This document shows, piece by piece, positions 1 through 12,861 of a stretch of DNA of 64,000 bases. Source of the DNA: Loxodes magnus (taxonomy: Eukaryota > Ciliophora > Karyorelictea > Loxodida > Loxodidae); assembly GCA_946699065.1 (NCBI GenBank), contig CAMPDV010001276.1, positions 1 to 64,000 on the forward strand, in the 5' to 3' direction. Position numbers and translations under genes: made by a program. The notes beneath the pieces are model-generated. The model made no database searches, had not been told where the DNA came from, and was given only the letters and a program-made list of their open reading frames with translations. Numbering within the stretch: the first letter of the stretch is position 1; the number at the start of each line of letters is the position of its first letter.

Positions 1-719
1 CTCGCTTTATTTATTTAACCATTTTAAATACTGCAAGTGTATAATCAATATCTTCAAAGCTATTAAATTTAAACTCTACCACTTATTACATTTTTATCTC
101 TCTAAGCTTTTCTAACAACTTCATTAAAAAGTAAAGTAAATATTCATTGAAGGTAGATGGAAGAAAATTGGGATAAGTAAAGAGAAAATTTGAATAGGCA
201 AAGATTATAAAAAGAGCCATCAAAGAAAGACAAGTATAAGTAAAGATATCAGCAAAAGGACCTAAATTCTAAGATTAGCATGTTAAATTTCTCGCTTTAT
301 GTCGAGATCATAATTGACAAACAAAATGAAAACCACAATTTCAAAAGTAAAAACGATAATAAAGACTTTTTTACTGTATGACTTTAAGTTTAATCATCTG
401 GATTATACTGTCAGACATATGTAAATAAATTAGACATTATATATCACATATAATTCGAGGTATCAAAGCAAGCAATCTCAACATGAATTTAGATCCATTT
501 CAGTGTTCAATGTATAAAAAGATTATAGCTGGAAATTATAAAACCCATCGATTTTTATTAGCATAAAAATAAAAATTACTAGTTAGTCTTAATATAAGAA
601 GCACTTATAAACCTACTAAGCATTGAAGAAAATTAAGTTTGCTTTATTATTCATAAATACCAAGAGATATAAGCCTTTAAAAACGAACAAAGTTGAGAGA
701 TAAAACTATTATCTAAACC
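1..719. other. No gene recognised (left edge)
   Basis: A+T-rich sequence with no recognisable domain, RNA gene or clear repeat. Because only TGA can plausibly stop translation here, long open frames occur by chance, so openness is not evidence of coding. Confidence 0.4.
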
Positions 720-1160
720 GTTAAAAATTTTTAGCTAAATGAGGTAAGAAAAATATATTGGTGCTGGGTTGGACAAATTATCTATAAATCATATATTAAA
801 TAGAGAAAAAAGAAAGTTAGAAAATCCTTATTATGTTATTTATTTAAAGAGAGAAGCAATTCTCCAACTTAGAATGACTTAAACGCTGGTACCAAGAAAT
901 GGCGTATGAGCGAGAACCGAGTAAGAATCTTGGTAGGAGCCACGAGGAACAAGACTGGATGCATCAAATAGTGATTAAATTGAAAGATGCCAGATATTAA
1001 AGTCCCTTAGGATAATACTCCGTTCACAGTTCTATAGAAGACAAGACTCACAAGGGAATGCTAGCACTGGGAAAGACTTCAATAGGAAAATTTTCTAAAC
1101 ATTAAAAAAAAATTAAGCGACCTTGAGATGCTACGAGCTCTACAATCTGGTATTTAATAC
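720..1160 (+). other. G+C-richer island, possible exon or mobile-element remnant
   Basis: This stretch is clearly richer in G+C than its surroundings. All three forward frames are open under the Gln/Trp code and each gives a believable charged peptide, for example one containing RVRILVGATRNKTG and another containing LVPRNGVWARTEQESW. No family was recognised and the frame cannot be chosen by eye. It could be a coding exon, part of a transposon gene, or a structured RNA. Confidence 0.3.
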
Positions 1161-2443
1161 ACAAGTTTAAGAATTATAATGAAATAAAATAAAAGTAGAG
1201 AGTAATATAATATAGTAAAAAGTATTTAGATATTATCTATTCCATTTATAGATAACGCTTAATAAAAAAGAGAATCTAAAATAAATAAAATGCAGATAAA
1301 AATAATTTCTATGCTTTCAAGATGAAGATATTAGTTCATCTTAAAAATGATTAAGTGAACTGAAACAATTTACCTCTCAGAATATCTTATAGATAGAAAT
1401 TCTTAAGAAATGGAGTAAATAATTTAAGTAGTTAAGGCTGTTTACTAATTACAGCTATTATAGAAATAGGATTTGAAATATATCCCTAATTAATTGATAA
1501 AAATATCCCTAATTCATTTCCAAAATTAAGGATAAAAATATGAGATAAACATTTATTTCACTCATCGTTTTTTTAAAATGTATATCTACAACGTCATTAA
1601 AAGACAACTACTCCTATAATACCCATAAACTATTTAAAATGCGAGATAAATTTTATACTCAAATGTCTAATAATTTAATATGTTACTCCTTTAAGTAATT
1701 AAAACTTGGAAGCTTCATTTTTTCTTAAATTTCATAGTTAAAAAATAAGAAAATAAAATAGAGTTGAGATATAGGATATCAGTCTTATAAAACTATGCAT
1801 TTATAAATTCTTATATTGCTCGATAACTTTAATAGTTAATAGAGCTCTGGTATTGATCCCCTATATTGAACAACGGTATAATTTTGCCAATGCTTATATT
1901 ATTGGAGATATAACTAGATATAGTATGAGAGAAAGATTAAAAGCGATATTTAAGTATAAAGAAGGAAAATCGAGGAAAACTTTTTAGAAGTATTTGGTAC
2001 ATCTAAGTTAAGCTAAGATAAACCTTTCTAAGTATTTTTGCTCTTTTGGAAGCAACTACTATAACACTTTGATTCTAACAGGTATTTGTTTATTCTCTTT
2101 TTCCAAATATAAGTTCTAAATATTCTATTGTTATATGAAAATAGCCATTAAACATATAAAAGCTACTTAGTTGTATTTATTTTTTGAAATTAGTATAGTG
2201 ATATTATAAGTTTTTAACTATAAGCTTAATATTAAAGTAATAGTCTAATAAGGCTCATAAGTGCTAGAAAGATTAACGAACTTATCAAGTGAGTAAGACA
2301 AATAAAATCTAAATTTATGCTAGCAACCATTTCACTTGGTCTGCCTTTTATTTTCTGAATTCTTAACTTAAAAATAGTTTTCTAGTAGAAACGAACACTT
2401 AAAGTGTTTAGGTTCATCTAACATATTTAAAATATAAGGTTAA
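1161..2443. other. No gene recognised; upstream region of the first receptor
   Basis: A+T-rich and without a recognisable product. The promoter of the receptor starting at 2444 should lie at its right end, but no defined promoter motif was seen. Confidence 0.35.
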
Positions 2444-5400
2444 ATGCTTATAGCATTTGTTATCCAACTAACTTTAGTCCAATCACTTTCTACGAATCTA
2501 CTTCTAATCGCTTCTCCTCACACGATTCCTTTCATGGCTGATTTTATTTCCAACAGCTTGCAGTTACCAAGTTTAATTTTACAAACTATAACTCTTATAC
2601 CTTATAATTAGACAGTCAGCTTTTTTAAAAAAGATTAGTCGAGAACAAAATTGAGAAACTGAAAGCTAAAATAATGATAGATATCACTTTCAGTATACTC
2701 TATACAAAAAGGCTATCCAGTTTATCAATCGAATGCTTACATTTTGTAGCTTATAGATCAAATCACTATTTTTTAAGCGAAAACCTCTACTGAACAATGC
2801 CCAGTTATTAACAAGAAGGTTAAGCCTTGCGAAAGATATTAGAACATCTGAGAATTAATTCAGTTTCTTTATTCAGTTAGTAAGAAGAAAGATTCTATAA
2901 GCCTGTAGAAGTCCTCAACTAGAGTGCAATTTCAATAAGTTCTTCCATTAATATTCCCTTAGGTTCCAATTTTGGCTTAAATGCTTCGAACTGTTTCAAT
3001 AATGTTTCTAGAAGCAGACTGAAAGAAGAAATCTCTATAGTCCAAAGAATTTATGGTTCTTCTGTTATTTTAGTGTAAGCTGAGATATGTTGGTCAGTAT
3101 ATATTCTACAACTTGTGAACTCTTTATAAGAAACTAAATTTAATTACGCCTGATTTGCTGGACTAGAATCTTCCTATATTCTCAACCCAGAAATCATTTA
3201 AAATATCTAAGCTATGACTTAAAACTAGATTAGTGCTTTAGATAATGGAATAATTGGATTAACTCCTAGAGAAGTGATACCTAAAAATCATTTTGAGCTT
3301 ACTTTTTATTATATCGCTAAATGCTTAGCTTTAGTTGACTAAGTCTATAAAATTTAAACAGTGTCTTACGACAAAAGCATTGGAAGCTTATTTCAAATTC
3401 TTTAAGCCTAAATCTTTAATAATGACCATTAGATAAAAATTAGCTTTTCAGTCTATAACATGTAGGATAAAAAGCAAGTAGAAGCTTTACGAATACAAAA
3501 TAAAGAAGTAGTATAACTAGCTCCTGTTATTTACCCTGGACCAAGCTTAAATCCTCCTCCTAGTAAATTCGAAATAGAAATATCCTATTCGACTAACAAA
3601 CTAGAATTCGATGAAAACGATTAGCTATTTATTTTTATGAACAATCCGCTTCATATCCCTTGCATTGTAGACTACATAAATGAGAACTTATTACTAAATT
3701 ACAAATACACATTAAAAGCAAACCCTTTTTCCTATGGATGCGTAACCTTTAATCTGAACTTTACTTTATAAACGTTGCTAGAAGGGCAGAATGATCTAGG
3801 AGTGGCTCATATTGCTAGCTATGCTTAATTAAATTGGTATTTCACTTACCAAGTTCTATAGAAAATAGGAGTCTAAATTCCTTATTTAATTACAAGCAGA
3901 GAAGATGAGCTTTAAGATAGCCAGATTTACAAAAATGTTCTGTATAATTATATTTCTTGAGTTTATTTCAGCGATATGTACATTCGCTTTATGGTGAAAA
4001 ACAACTGAAACAAAATTGGATTGTTTTTTTAAGAAGCAGAGCCCTCCAGTTAAAAAATTCATGACAAGATAAAAAATTGAGTGGAGAGCAATAAAAGAAC
4101 AATACTGAACTCAAAAGAAACTACTATTGTTTATTTCGATGATTCTGAAATTTAGTCTGAAGATATTCCTCTCCAAATTTCCTCGCGAGAAATAAAAATA
4201 ATATTATCTTACCCTGCTTTTAGTTTCTTTTAATATTCAGTGGAAAAATTAATGGAGTTAGGATGAAAAGATGGCGATACTAATTTTGTTTTTATGTACA
4301 CTGGTAATGATTACGAATCAGGACATTGAAGTGAGTATCGGAGTGTTTAAAAGCTTTTGAGAGGGTCAATTTCTATAACACCCATCGAGTATGTAGGAGA
4401 GGAAGGCTAAAATTTGCTTTAGATGCTAAAAGAATGTCAAGATGATATTCCTCCATCATAATGCTACTATACTGAATGACCACTATTAATTTCTAAAGGA
4501 ATAACAAGCAGCATATAGTAGGGGTAAAATTACTTCGACTACAAAATTTTAATTTAGAATATGAGAAATGCAGGACTAATCGGATGCAATGGAAAAATTA
4601 AATTCAATTAGCAAGATAATTTCAGAGACAACTTGAATTTTTACTTTATGAACAACATTTATGATGCTAACTGGAATTTGCAAGTAGTTCCGTATCTTTA
4701 ATATTGTCAAACTTGTTCAATTGTTTGAACTTAACTCAACGAGCCTTTCTGAAATGATAACACCACTAACATTCCTAAAGATTCTTTTGATAGTTATAGC
4801 AACTGCGATTTTTCTGAAAGGAGAGTAGAAAAATTTCATAAGGGGTACATAATTACGATAATATATTCTCTTTTGATAATACTCTATGCTCTTATAATTA
4901 CTTTATATGGACTAAAAATTTGGAAAAGCAGTAAGTGATAACTCTTAAATGAAGAAGTATGAATGAAAAGCGAAGACGAGTTTTTTATGTTAATTATGTT
5001 GATACAAATCGCTTAGTACATAGTGATAGGTCCTGATTTAAGATACTTGCTCTACTAAAAATTTTTTGTATAAGTTATCTCCTTAAATTCTATCGTTTAC
5101 GAGACGAGTACATTCATGTTCTGATTTATTTTAAATTTATGCTCAGGTTTTGCAATTTTTACAGTCATTATAATATTAGCCTTTCTATTTTAATTTGAAA
5201 TTAGGTATTAGAATAGTTGGATACTAAGAAATTTAGGTAAGCTATCCTACTCATTTTCCTCAGTGATAATCGAAATAACTTTCATACCAGTTATTTTTAT
5301 GCTTACTGAAATACTCAAATGCAGCTATGGAAGAGATAATAATTTAGACTTGAAAATACAGACTTCAGAAAGCTTTTTAGATTTGGACTGTTCAAAGTAG

Positions 5401-6312
5401 TGTTTATCCGATGTGCACATAATTTCAATAGCGATATCAAGTTTAACTTTATTATTTTATATTCCTATAGTGATACTAGTAAATCCACATTGGTAAGAGC
5501 TTAAAGGAGATACAATCAATATAAAGCAGCAATGATGATACCTCGTTTGGAAACCTTTCGCTCATATCCTCATCGTTGCTTTATACTAGCTACTAAGAGA
5601 ATTTTATCCCCTAGCTCATGCTATAGTCTATTCCATGCTATTTTTTATAATTGCACTGACAGTAAATATAAAGAAAGCAATTTCATATCTTAAATTCAAT
5701 TGAATTCTAGTTATATTGTATATAGCGATTTTTCTTATTACAATCATAGATGCTGTATCAATGGAAACTAGTACTAAAGTAAAACCAGTACTGTAGTTAG
5801 TGCTAATAGCTAGTTTAGTGTTAATTTTCATATGTGGATGGGTGGTAGTAATTAGGTACAAAACTCTGATTAAGCAAATACAGCCAGATTTGGTCAATCT
5901 GTTTAGATTTGGATTCAAATTTACAAATAAAGTTGAAATACTGGAGAATCATTTAAAAGGTTAGAAGTAAAGACTGGAAATATCGAGAAATGTGCTAAAC
6001 TAAAATATTAAAGACTTAATCCTCGAAGATCTAAGAGACGATGATAAAAAGCTATTATACTTACTCTAAGGTTAATAAGAGCTAATGAGTGCAAAAAGTG
6101 TGACGTAAGTAGATATTGCTGAAAAGATTCATGATAGAGTTGGGTAATAATAAACATGCGTAACTTAAGCATTCAACATTTCTAGTTCATAAGCTAATAT
6201 TTAATTAGAAATGTCCCAAGATGATTTCTAAATGCACAATGAACTTTTCAATTTTAAGGGGGTAAAAATAGAGGAAATTCTTTAAGACTATGAAAACACT
6301 TTTTTAAATTGA
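2444..6312 (+). CDS. Large receptor: two periplasmic-binding-like modules plus about nine membrane segments
   Basis: Seen: ATG at 2444 opens a hydrophobic signal-like start (MLIAFVIQLTLVQS). Residues about 20-360 form a first module ending before a Pro-rich linker (YPGPSLNPPP). Residues about 385-760 form a second module resembling the ANF-receptor/periplasmic-binding fold of guanylate cyclase and class C receptors. A Cys pair (YCQTC) then precedes about nine hydrophobic segments (about 4840-5860) and a cytoplasmic Gln-rich tail. Many TAA/TAG (Gln) and TGA (Trp) codons lie inside regions conserved with the paralogue at 55137. The reading frame changes near 2560-2580 (frame 2 to frame 1, as if one T were missing); alignment to the paralogue shows no extra residues there. 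The stop is taken as TGA 6310-6312; no in-frame TGA occurs for about 200 codons before it. Inferred role: ligand-sensing membrane protein. Ligand and output are unknown, and a true class C GPCR assignment is not shown. Confidence 0.8.
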
Positions 6313-6406
6313 ATCACTTTTTTATATACTTATTTACTCTCTTTATAGAAATGATGAATAAAAAGAAAGTAATTTCTTATCTACTTAATTTAAACAATTT
6401 CAAAGC

Positions 6407-9400
6407 TCATAAAAATTTGAGGTTTTAGGATAGATTTTTTTTGTTGATGTGGTTCTAATCTTTAGAATGTAAAGATTTGGTTTAAATTTAGTTTTATTAA
6501 TCTGATGAAATCTTTAAAAAGCTTCTTGACTTTCTTATTGAGACACTTAGAATTTGGAATATTTTTAGTGTAACGAGATTGAAAAGATTGTTCCTTTTAT
6601 ATTGACTAATAATAGAGATAAATTAAATTTTGGTATTTTTGGAGATATTTAAATCGTTTTCCTAATGATATCTAGAGTTTTCTTGAGGTTGATTAAAAGT
6701 TTATTTTCTTTATTCTTGGATTTTAATTCTTACCTCACTCTCATAGTAGTCTTTCCTTTCTTTTTTTTCACTATTTACATCCAGCCTCCTCTTTATTCTT
6801 GCGATCTGGTTTAGTTTTCCAATTCTTGATGCTTGTTATAATAATTCTATTTTACATCTTGTTCTTTTTGCTTCTAAGCTTAGCTGATAATTTAAATACT
6901 TAAATTTTATTGCATGGTTCAATTGATATTTAGATCTTAATCTCCTGACGTGATCCTTAATCAAAATGTTTATTTTATTTAGATTTTTATTTTGCATCTC
7001 ACTGTCTTTCTTAAGTCTCCTACTTTCTTATTGTAAGTTCAAGGTTTCTTTAACTAGCTAATCAATATTAGCTTATTCAGCTGCTGAAACTTCAGAAATC
7101 TTTTAATATAATACTCCTGTGCCTATGCCATGCTAAAGGTTTTCCAGAGGTAAATATTAACTTTATTCCGCTGCTTTACTTCTATTTTCCATTACTAGGA
7201 TTATTTATCTATCAAGTGCGCCTATTTCTTTGGAGATATCAAAAACCTTTGAGTAAAGTTTCTTGCATATTTAGTAACTAATTTCCAACTAAAATCTAAA
7301 TTCAAGCTGAAATACTCTTTATATTTTATTTAAAGCTCCCTAAAATATGGTTTTCGAACCTAATTCCAATCCCAATACCAGTATTTTAACTCAATGTCTA
7401 ACAAGCTAATACTCTTGCTTCTATAAAGCCAGCTAAATACAATTTTAGTTTATTGAGTATCATTTATCAAATTGCTGTTATAAATTAAATCTATTAATGT
7501 AACTATACTAGTAAGACAAGTGGTAGTATAAGTTTTTGTGCTAATAACCAAAACGGCAACATTTAAGATACTGACATCTATTTATATACTTTGACTTTAG
7601 AATAAACTGTTTTTAATAGTTTCCATATCAATGCTCTAAGTAGCGATTTAATGCAATTTATAGCTTCATTATTATAAGCATACTTATACTGCTAATTTTA
7701 TACTAGTACTTGTGATTTTATCTTCATTTGCTAGATTTATTTTGATATACTTTAATGCTTATCTCCCTTCTTTAAAACTAGTCGTTTTATATATGATATG
7801 AAGTTGGTTTTAATACCTATTAATTCGCGCACTAGGGAAATAAATAGCTTACCCTCTTTAAATTTCTAGATGTTTTGCCTTTAAGATTATGACTATAATT
7901 TCAATTAATTTAGCTTGCTTATAAATTAGAATTTTAAGCTTTCTTCTCAGAAGCACATTAAGCAGTATACTATTCTTGTTATACTTACTATCTTTTGTTC
8001 ATTGCTATGATATAATAAGGTATAAGGCTTTTAATAAAAGAGATATAAACGAATAAAAACCATTAAGCTAGCAAATTAATCTAGAAGCTAAAGGTTTTTC
8101 TATCTTTAGTGAGATGATAGAAAGATAATTCGGTTTTTATTGCATATTCGGAAGAAATTTTAGACTGGGAAATTGTTCAGCTATACAAGAATGAATTTCC
8201 AACAAAAGGAAAGTAAAAATTTACCTGCTTTATAGATGTTTAATCTTAACATATAGACTTTCCAAAGAATGTAGTCGTATATATCAATTTTATTAGATCG
8301 TTAAAAGAAATAATTTAATAGTCTATTTTAAGAAAAAATTTAATAAAGCGATGCTTATATAAAATATGAACTCAAATAAGTTGAAGAGATTAAAATCTTA
8401 ACTAGAAATTATTAAAGCCAATAAGAAACCAATGAACCTAATTTTCTCTATCTTGGCTCCCTTGAAACAAGTCAAGATTTAAATAAAAATTGAATTGGGA
8501 ATTAACATCTTCAACTTTATTTTTGCTTGGTATTACTTGGTAATATTGCTAAACAAACTTTTTTGAAAATCAGTTTAAGCAACATGAACTACCAAGTATT
8601 TTCCAGATATCAAAATCTAAAATTTTGGAGTATAAACATTCGCAGAATTATCACAATTTTTAATTCCTAGTTTTTAAATGCAGCTCTAGTTCGCTGTATA
8701 AGCTAAAAATAAAGTCAAAACTATACAAAACTATTCAAAAAATACTTGACTAGTTAAGGTTTAAGCTTTTTGATTGCTTCGATTTAGAAATCGCTTTATC
8801 TTTTTTTCGTATAGCATATCAATCCTACATTCTCAATAAGAGCCTAACTTACTATGTCTTATCTTTTAATTTTGTACACTTAAGCTAAGAAAAAATATTG
8901 TAGATGAATCTTTTTTCTAATGAGGATTGTTCTTATAGATCTGTACATTAAAACTAATTTCTAGAGTCTTTTTTAAGATTCTTGCAAAGGAGATATAGAA
9001 TAATAAGATATTAATAGCTTAAGAAATATGGCAATAAATATGATGACTTTAGTCATTTTATATATAAGTAATTAATGCTTAAAAGCAGTTCAAGCTTATT
9101 TGAATCTTTTTTGTTTCTCTTAAAAGAGATTTTTCTTTCTATCTTCGATCATAGAAATAAGATATCGAAGTTAGTTTATCTAGCTAATTGTAGACTTATA
9201 AATTAAAATGCCTTTCCATTTCTTCATTCTTTTGCTTTGTTATTTTTTGTTATATCAGGTTACTTTAAATCAACTATTTTTGAAAATATCTACAAGAGAT
9301 GGTTAAAATAAGACCTATGAAGTTTATACTCTTTATAAATATTTTTAAAATCTTAAGCACTTTTTCATAAGAGTTGATTGAGTATATTTTATAAGATAGT

Positions 9401-10406
9401 ATCTAGTATATAATAAACTCCGATTTTTAAATTAAGATATTTATAAATTTATATATTAAGAACATTTTTTCGTTTTCCCAAGTATGTTTATATATCCCAT
9501 TTTCTACTGAAATTTTCTTTAAAAGAGTTATTGAGTAATAACGTTTGGACTTTTATATCTTTATTGAAAGAAACATTTGTAAATTAAAGCAAACTTAGGA
9601 TAAAAAGAGCTTGACTTGATTGCTTCTAATTACTTTACTATTTGAATACAAAGTTCATGTTCTTTGTTTATTCTTGAAAAACTAAGATGCTTGATTTTTA
9701 AATTTTCTCTTACTATTGACATTTCTAAGCTATTAGTCTTCCCATTTTTTAGTTTGTATATCATAGCTGTATTCTTCTTCTCATCATATGCATCTATTTA
9801 TATAAGAATATTTCAGGAAGTGATAGTGAAGTTCTTCTGAGTAATTAAATTCCAATAATTCTTCAAATTTATGCCAATCTTATTATCATGCTAGTTTATT
9901 AACTCCATAAATTTAATTTCAAAACTTGTTTAGTTCTTTATTCCTCTTTCATTTAACTAACTGAAGATAAGCAAGGAATGCTACCATTTGCTATATTCTT
10001 AGTTAAGTCATTGTACTATCCAAAAGTTAATCTTTTTCGCTCTTAATTTTATCTTAAAGTACTACAACATTTTCTATTTCATCAGCTCATCTAAAATTTA
10101 TGCCTTAATTTACTTTATCGTTGTCTTTGATAAATTCTTTGTTCACATCAAATAATTGGCAAGAAACCTAATCTTTAATACTTTCAGTTCCTCCTACTTA
10201 AAATAAAGACATATTAAATATTAGAAAAACGCTTTATTTCATTCCATTATCACTTCTATTATAATTTATTGTGCATTCCTTTTCTATTTCTAATGTTAAG
10301 ATAATAATCATCTAAAGTTATCAGAAAGGTTAATTTAATTCCCTTCCAAATTTAAAAATGAATATTAAGTATATATTATAGAAAGTTTCTCGTCTATCTT
10401 AGTCAT
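6407..10406 (-). CDS. Long Gln-rich protein with C-terminal coiled coil, function unknown
   Basis: Read on the minus strand with TAA/TAG as Gln and TGA as Trp. The proposed start is ATG at 10406-10404 (MTKIDEKLSIIY); earlier or later Met codons are possible. The product is basic and Gln-rich. The C-terminal third (about 7260-6780) is a strong coiled coil rich in Glu, Lys, Gln and Leu, with stretches such as AEQANIDQLVKETLNL. Near the start, LNLEGNQINLSDN looks faintly LRR-like. The best frame changes near 8.5 kb and 7.3 kb, both in the -1 sense, so the record is either broken, mis-assembled or spliced. The stop is taken as TGA 6409-6407, only 94 bases from the stop of the convergent receptor gene. 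No family was recognised; a cytoskeletal or ciliary role would be a guess. Confidence 0.5.
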
Positions 10407-10631
10407 GCTATCTTCTTATTTTTTTAACGATTGCAAATTCTTATAAGTGTACAATCCCTCTTTTGACTATTATAAAGTAGACTTATAATCTCGCTTACAT
10501 TGATTTCCATAATTCTGTTTTTATTATGTTTAATTAAATGATTTATTAAATTGCAACTTATCTGGATTTTTATTCCTTAAAAATTTCTTTTTGCTTGCTC
10601 TAAGTTTAATGTTTCATTGAATTCGATTTTA
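10407..10631. promoter_or_regulatory. Probable divergent promoter region
   Basis: About 225 bases separate the proposed starts of the minus-strand coiled-coil gene (10406) and the plus-strand gene (10632). If both starts are right, this holds both promoters. Both frames stay open across it, so either gene could start further out. No defined motif was seen. Confidence 0.3.
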
Positions 10632-12232
10632 ATGATCAGAGATACTTATAAAATTTTGTTTAAATCTCATTTATCTTATTCACTTTCTCTTTTCATCCAA
10701 ATTCTTCTATGGTTGGTCCTATTTAAAGATTCGAATATCTTAGAAACCTATACGTTTTATGCGAAAAGTATGGCCTTTTTCATTTTTAATCTTTTGTATT
10801 AAATTCATCTTAATTTCAAAAAACCAATGCTAGATTTATGTGAATGATTCTCTAATATCACACATACTAGTACTTGCTTTTCTTTATTTTCTGAGTTAAA
10901 AACTTCAGGTATCTTAGTCTGATCTATTTCCTTCAATTTTAATGATGTATATATACTTTTTTATAACTAGCCATTTTAGAAATTTCGATTTTATCTATAT
11001 GGATTTTATGAAAATTCATCATCTTTAATATCTAATCTTGCTCAAAGTAATTTTAGCAAATGCTATGTAAATTAAATAGTTTCATAAATTTAGAAAAAAG
11101 CATTTGCAATTGATCGTTCTGGGAAAAATGCTAGAATTCAGATTAGGATTTTTTATGGCTTCAAAAAAGCAGGAGTTAGCAATATCCTAGAGAGGCTAGG
11201 AGCAGGAAAAGAATACCAAAAAGATCTTGCGACTCTAAAAAGAAGCCTAGAAAATACTAAAAATATAATGCAATCAGAAATCATTGATCTCTTCACTAAG
11301 CAGTAAATAGCTATGATTAACTGATTAAAGTTATACTTGACTTCCAGGTTGAAATCACAAAATTTAAGAAATATAATAAGAAATCGGGCAATTTGAAATA
11401 GAGAAGAAAAAGAATCGAGACTCATAGCCAAAGAAAGAGATCTTAATGCCTTCTAAAGTATTTTTAAAGACCAGAACAGCATATCATAAAGTTAACATTA
11501 GAAGCGGAGAAAATTTGGCAGTAGAATAGAAAAAATAGAAGAGTATCAGCAAAAATTGCTGTGTTAAATGGAATTAAGAGAATATTAGAATGATTCATTG
11601 ATAATCAAAAAAGTAAAAACTCAAGATTTAAGCCTAAACGAGAAAAAAATTCTATTACTGCAACTCTCTAACTTATCAGTGAAAAAAGGCTTGAAATTTC
11701 ATAATTCAAATTAAAATTATGAAAATGCTAGAATAAGTAGGAGAAAAAAATTAACAACAACAACTAATCCTAAAATGAAATATATATATTAGGACAATTT
11801 GGAAACATTTACAAGAAAAGGATACCAAGTATTATATAGAAAAAGTAATAATTCAAGGACCAAATGCATAACAAGGAGAAGATTGTAGAGACGAGCAAAC
11901 TTTTACATTTAGTCTCTAAAGCAGTCTTGAGGATTGGCGGGGAAGAAGTTGAAATACTTTTAAGAATGCCATACATTTAATTTTTTTTTTATTTGTAAAT
12001 ATAGTATTGGAAAGTCCCTAAATTATGTAATATATATGTATATAAAGATTCTATTTCTTCTTCAAGCAATCAATATTATAAATAGAAATGCTTATCATTT
12101 TCTATTTTTAAATCTTTAGTTGCTTTATCGTAGCACAATCCTTTTTGCTTACTAGAATATTAAACATTTTGCTGCTAGATATTATACTTATATATATTTT
12201 GTAAGAATACTTTAATATATAAAGGTTTTTGA
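10632..12232 (+). CDS. Membrane-anchored or secreted coiled-coil protein, unknown function
   Basis: The proposed ATG is at 10632 (MIRDTYKILFKSH); the frame is open further upstream. The N-terminal part (to about 11040) is hydrophobic and aromatic. From about 11100 the protein becomes charged and helical, with FAIDRSGKNARIQIRIFYGF followed by coiled-coil-like stretches (KDLATLKRSLENTKNIMQ; RIEKIEEYQQKLL). Around 11750-11820 the better frame changes in the -1 sense. It ends in a clearly protein-like stretch (HLVSKAVLRIGGEEVEILL, about 11900-11960). After about 11985 the sequence turns A+T-rich, and the first in-frame TGA is at 12230-12232. The true end could be near 11985 if TAA can also terminate. 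No domain family recognised. Confidence 0.45.
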
Positions 12233-12439
12233 AATTGGCTGCAATGAATAGAAAGACATTTAACTTTCTTAAGAAAAAATGAAATTTGGATGGTAATTAT
12301 AACTGATTGTATGAATCCAAGCGTCATTAATTAATAAAAGATCTACTTCATAATGCTATTAATATTGTAGCTGGAGTTCTTGATTTTCTTCTTGATTAAT
12401 AATATTTATCTTAGTACAAACACCATTGAAAATATTTAA
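12233..12439. other. Intergenic A+T-rich sequence
   Basis: No gene, RNA or repeat recognised between the coiled-coil gene and the duplicated unit. Confidence 0.4.
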
Positions 12440-12861
12440 GTTTAAACATATTTGCTTACTTAACTTTGTCATACCACTACCCATAACTCCAAGTTGCTTC
12501 AGACAAATTTCAAAATTCTAGAGAAGCTGAATTTTTAAGCAGCTTCATTTCACATTTATAAGAAACACTAATTATTTAACAGTTTAGTTTATCACTATGA
12601 TTACTTTTAGATAACTTCATTAAAATAATAAGAAATTTTTATGATGCAGTTCAAAAAATAAGTCAGAAGTTAATGAAAATATGAAGCATTAATTATAATT
12701 AAAAAGATCTTAAATACATAGTTATAATGAAATCTGTTGTAATTAAGCATATTTAAGTAAATTAACAAAATATTTTAGATTAAATTTACTTTTCAATAAA
12801 GTTACCAAAATACAATATAATCACTACTTGTTTATAAGGGAAATTAATTTAAAGTAATAAA

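Noticed and set aside
2540..2625. A 41-base GT-AG intron in receptor 1 (from the GTTTAA to the TTAG)
   Set aside because: Removing it would delete residues that align with the intact paralogue; a single missing base explains the data better.
5628..5918. Minus-strand standard-code ORF of 96 codons
   Set aside because: It is antisense to the membrane segments of receptor 1, which aligns in frame with its paralogue. The same applies to 58391-58579 in receptor 2 and 21472-21705 in the kinase-kelch gene.
9720..9840. Kelch-like reading YSYDIQTKKWED on the minus strand
   Set aside because: Another minus-strand frame is more protein-like over a longer distance, and no second kelch unit was found nearby.
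11153..11431. Minus-strand standard-code ORF of 92 codons
   Set aside because: The plus strand here gives a better coiled-coil reading that continues beyond the ORF on both sides.
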